This document shows positions 58,379 through 59,295 of a DNA stretch of 59,295 bases, piece after piece. The DNA lies in NCBI GenBank assembly GCA_019746095.1, contig JAIESL010000017.1:1-59295 (forward strand), given 5' to 3'. Both the position numbers and the translations under genes were made by a program. Source of the DNA: Caulobacteraceae bacterium (GTDB lineage: Bacteria; Pseudomonadota; Alphaproteobacteria; Caulobacterales; Caulobacteraceae). Under the pieces are notes generated by a model, which saw only the letters and a list, made by a program, of their open reading frames with translations, was not told where the DNA came from and searched no databases. How positions within the stretch are numbered: the first letter of the stretch is position 1; each line of letters opens with the position of its first letter.

Positions 58379-58848
58379 CGCCCGCCATTCTGGACGGGGC
58401 AGCGGGTGTTCAGCGGGGCTGCCGTGAAATTCCATTCCATGCTCCGGGCCTGGCCGCCGATCTCGCCCTCGATCCGGGCCTTGAGGGCGTCGCCGTCGCG
58501 TTCATAGATGATGCGGGTCGGGAAGTCGTTTTCTGCATTGGCGAAGACCACCCGCGCCGGCCCGGTCTCGGCCAGGACGAAGGCCGTCGGCGGGGAACCA
58601 CCGGGCTGGGCGACATAGGCAGGGCCCTGCGGGGTCGGGCCGATGTGGGCCAGTTCGAACGAGACCCGGCCCCGCGTCAGGGTGACGGCATGACCGACCA
58701 TCAGGCCCGCGCGCGGGTCGCTCCAGGTCTCGGACACCTCGCGGCCGCCGGAACAGTCGAGCCAGTAGCCCGCGATCCATGACAGGTCAGGCACCGGGGC
58801 GGCCGGGGCCGCCTGGATCAGGGCGGCGACGAGTGTGGCGGTCAGCAT
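58375..58848 (-). CDS. DUF6265 exported protein
   Basis: A 157-residue protein with a hydrophobic N-terminus (ATLVAALIQAAPAAPV), a likely signal peptide. LSWIAGYWLDCSGGREVSETWSDPRAGLMVGHA and FANAENDFPTRIIYERDGD are the DUF6265 core (in pieces). Calycin-like barrel by resemblance; function unknown. Coupled to the downstream GNAT by an ATGA overlap. The upstream gene is AraC-like, 36 bases away, which may regulate it. Confidence 0.78.
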   Translation of the reverse strand: MLTATLVAALIQAAPAAPVPDLSWIAGYWLDCSGGREVSETWSDPRAGLMVGHAVTLTRGRVSFELAHIGPTPQGPAYVAQPGGSPPTAFVLAETGPARVVFANAENDFPTRIIYERDGDALKARIEGEIGGQARSMEWNFTAAPLNTRCPVQNGGR

Positions 58849-58883
58849 GGGATACTCCCCTCGGGTTTGGCGTCGGCGGCACC

Positions 58884-59294
58884 CTAGTGCGACGACAGCG
58901 GCCCGGGCTTGTAGGATTGCGACGCCAGCCGCCGCGCCAGACCCGCCTGGTCACGGGCCCATTCGGTGGCGGTGCAACCGAGAAAGCGGCGGAAGTCGCG
59001 CGCCAGCTGGGGCTGGTCGAAATAGCCCGCCTCCAGTCCCGCCTCCAGCCAGCCGAGGGACTCCGGCCCGGGCTCGGCGGCATGATCGAAGACGCGACGG
59101 AAGCGGAAGATGGAGCGCAGGATTCGGGGCGGAACGCCGACCCGGTCGCGGAAGCGCCGTTGCAGGGCGCGCTGACCGGCCGACGAACGATCCGCTCCCG
59201 GACGGTCTGCGGTTGCGGCCTCGACCTCGGCCCGGACGTCGGGGTCGAGCGACCAGTCCTGGCGGCGGCGAAGGTCCTCAAGGACCCGGACCAT
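58884..59294 (-). CDS. AraC-family regulator, 5' end outside the window
   Basis: The C-terminal part of a helix-turn-helix protein: RALQRRFRDRVGVPPRILRSIFRFRRVF is the second HTH and AGYFDQPQLARDFRRFLGCTATEW its end (in pieces). Both are the AraC-type pair. The first Met (59294) is the first in the window and may be internal to a longer protein, since such regulators usually have an N-terminal sensing domain. Last gene before the window ends. Confidence 0.75.
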   Translation of the reverse strand: MVRVLEDLRRRQDWSLDPDVRAEVEAATADRPGADRSSAGQRALQRRFRDRVGVPPRILRSIFRFRRVFDHAAEPGPESLGWLEAGLEAGYFDQPQLARDFRRFLGCTATEWARDQAGLARRLASQSYKPGPLSSH

Positions 59295-59295
59295 G

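Overview
The window looks like chromosomal DNA of a Caulobacteraceae alphaproteobacterium, most like Brevundimonas. This is inferred from the very high G+C, the alphaproteobacterial families DUF1134, DUF2794 and DUF4167, an SqdB sulfolipid enzyme, a 2-oxoglutarate dehydrogenase E2 with two lipoyl domains, and the scattered but recognisable order ubiG / lysC / ptsP / prfA / prmC / DUF4167 / clpB. No rRNA, tRNA, CRISPR array, phage gene, transposase or plasmid gene was found.

Layout. 1-4.6 kb: the end of a DUF1134 envelope gene, a minus-strand group (RNA cyclic phosphodiesterase, GNAT, sqdB, SDR) and a divergent Bax-inhibitor-like membrane gene. 4.6-9.9 kb: DUF2794, a three-gene unit coding for a response regulator, a histidine kinase and an HtrA-type PDZ protease, and a DUF3313 lipoprotein. 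9.9-12.8 kb: glutaryl-CoA dehydrogenase and a class III CoA-transferase, probably glutarate/lysine breakdown. 12.8-20.1 kb: TCA-cycle genes sucC, sucD, sucA, sucB and a DUF2007 gene, all minus. 20.2-24.7 kb: MFS transporter, TonB-dependent receptor and a divergent TetR regulator with a strong operator candidate between them. 24.7-28.2 kb: DUF2306 membrane protein, LytTR regulator, carotenoid oxygenase and DUF2141. 28.2-30.7 kb: palindromic repeat elements around an SRAP protein and an SDR. 30.7-35.7 kb: clpB, broken by a one-base frameshift, and an outer-membrane barrel receptor. 35.9-41.4 kb: a membrane TPR protein (also frameshifted), LysE exporter, beta-lactamase-fold hydrolase, TPR protein and a short SPFH-tail protein. 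41.5-48.8 kb: FAD monooxygenase, DUF4893 lipoprotein, DUF4167, prmC, MOSC protein, YihY and prfA. 49.0-56.3 kb: PEGA-like lipoprotein, GST, ispG, RodZ-like protein, ptsP and lysC. 56.4-59.3 kb: ubiG, small exported proteins, GNAT, DUF6265 and the end of an AraC-type regulator.

Most is core metabolism and envelope housekeeping. The points most worth following are a two-copy structured repeat whose stem bases covary (3' of the DUF1134 and Bax-inhibitor genes), the two independent one-base deletions in clpB and in the TPR protein, the near-perfect palindrome between the TonB receptor and its TetR neighbour, and two families of GC-rich palindromic elements in gene-free DNA. I saw no clear new defence or mobile system.
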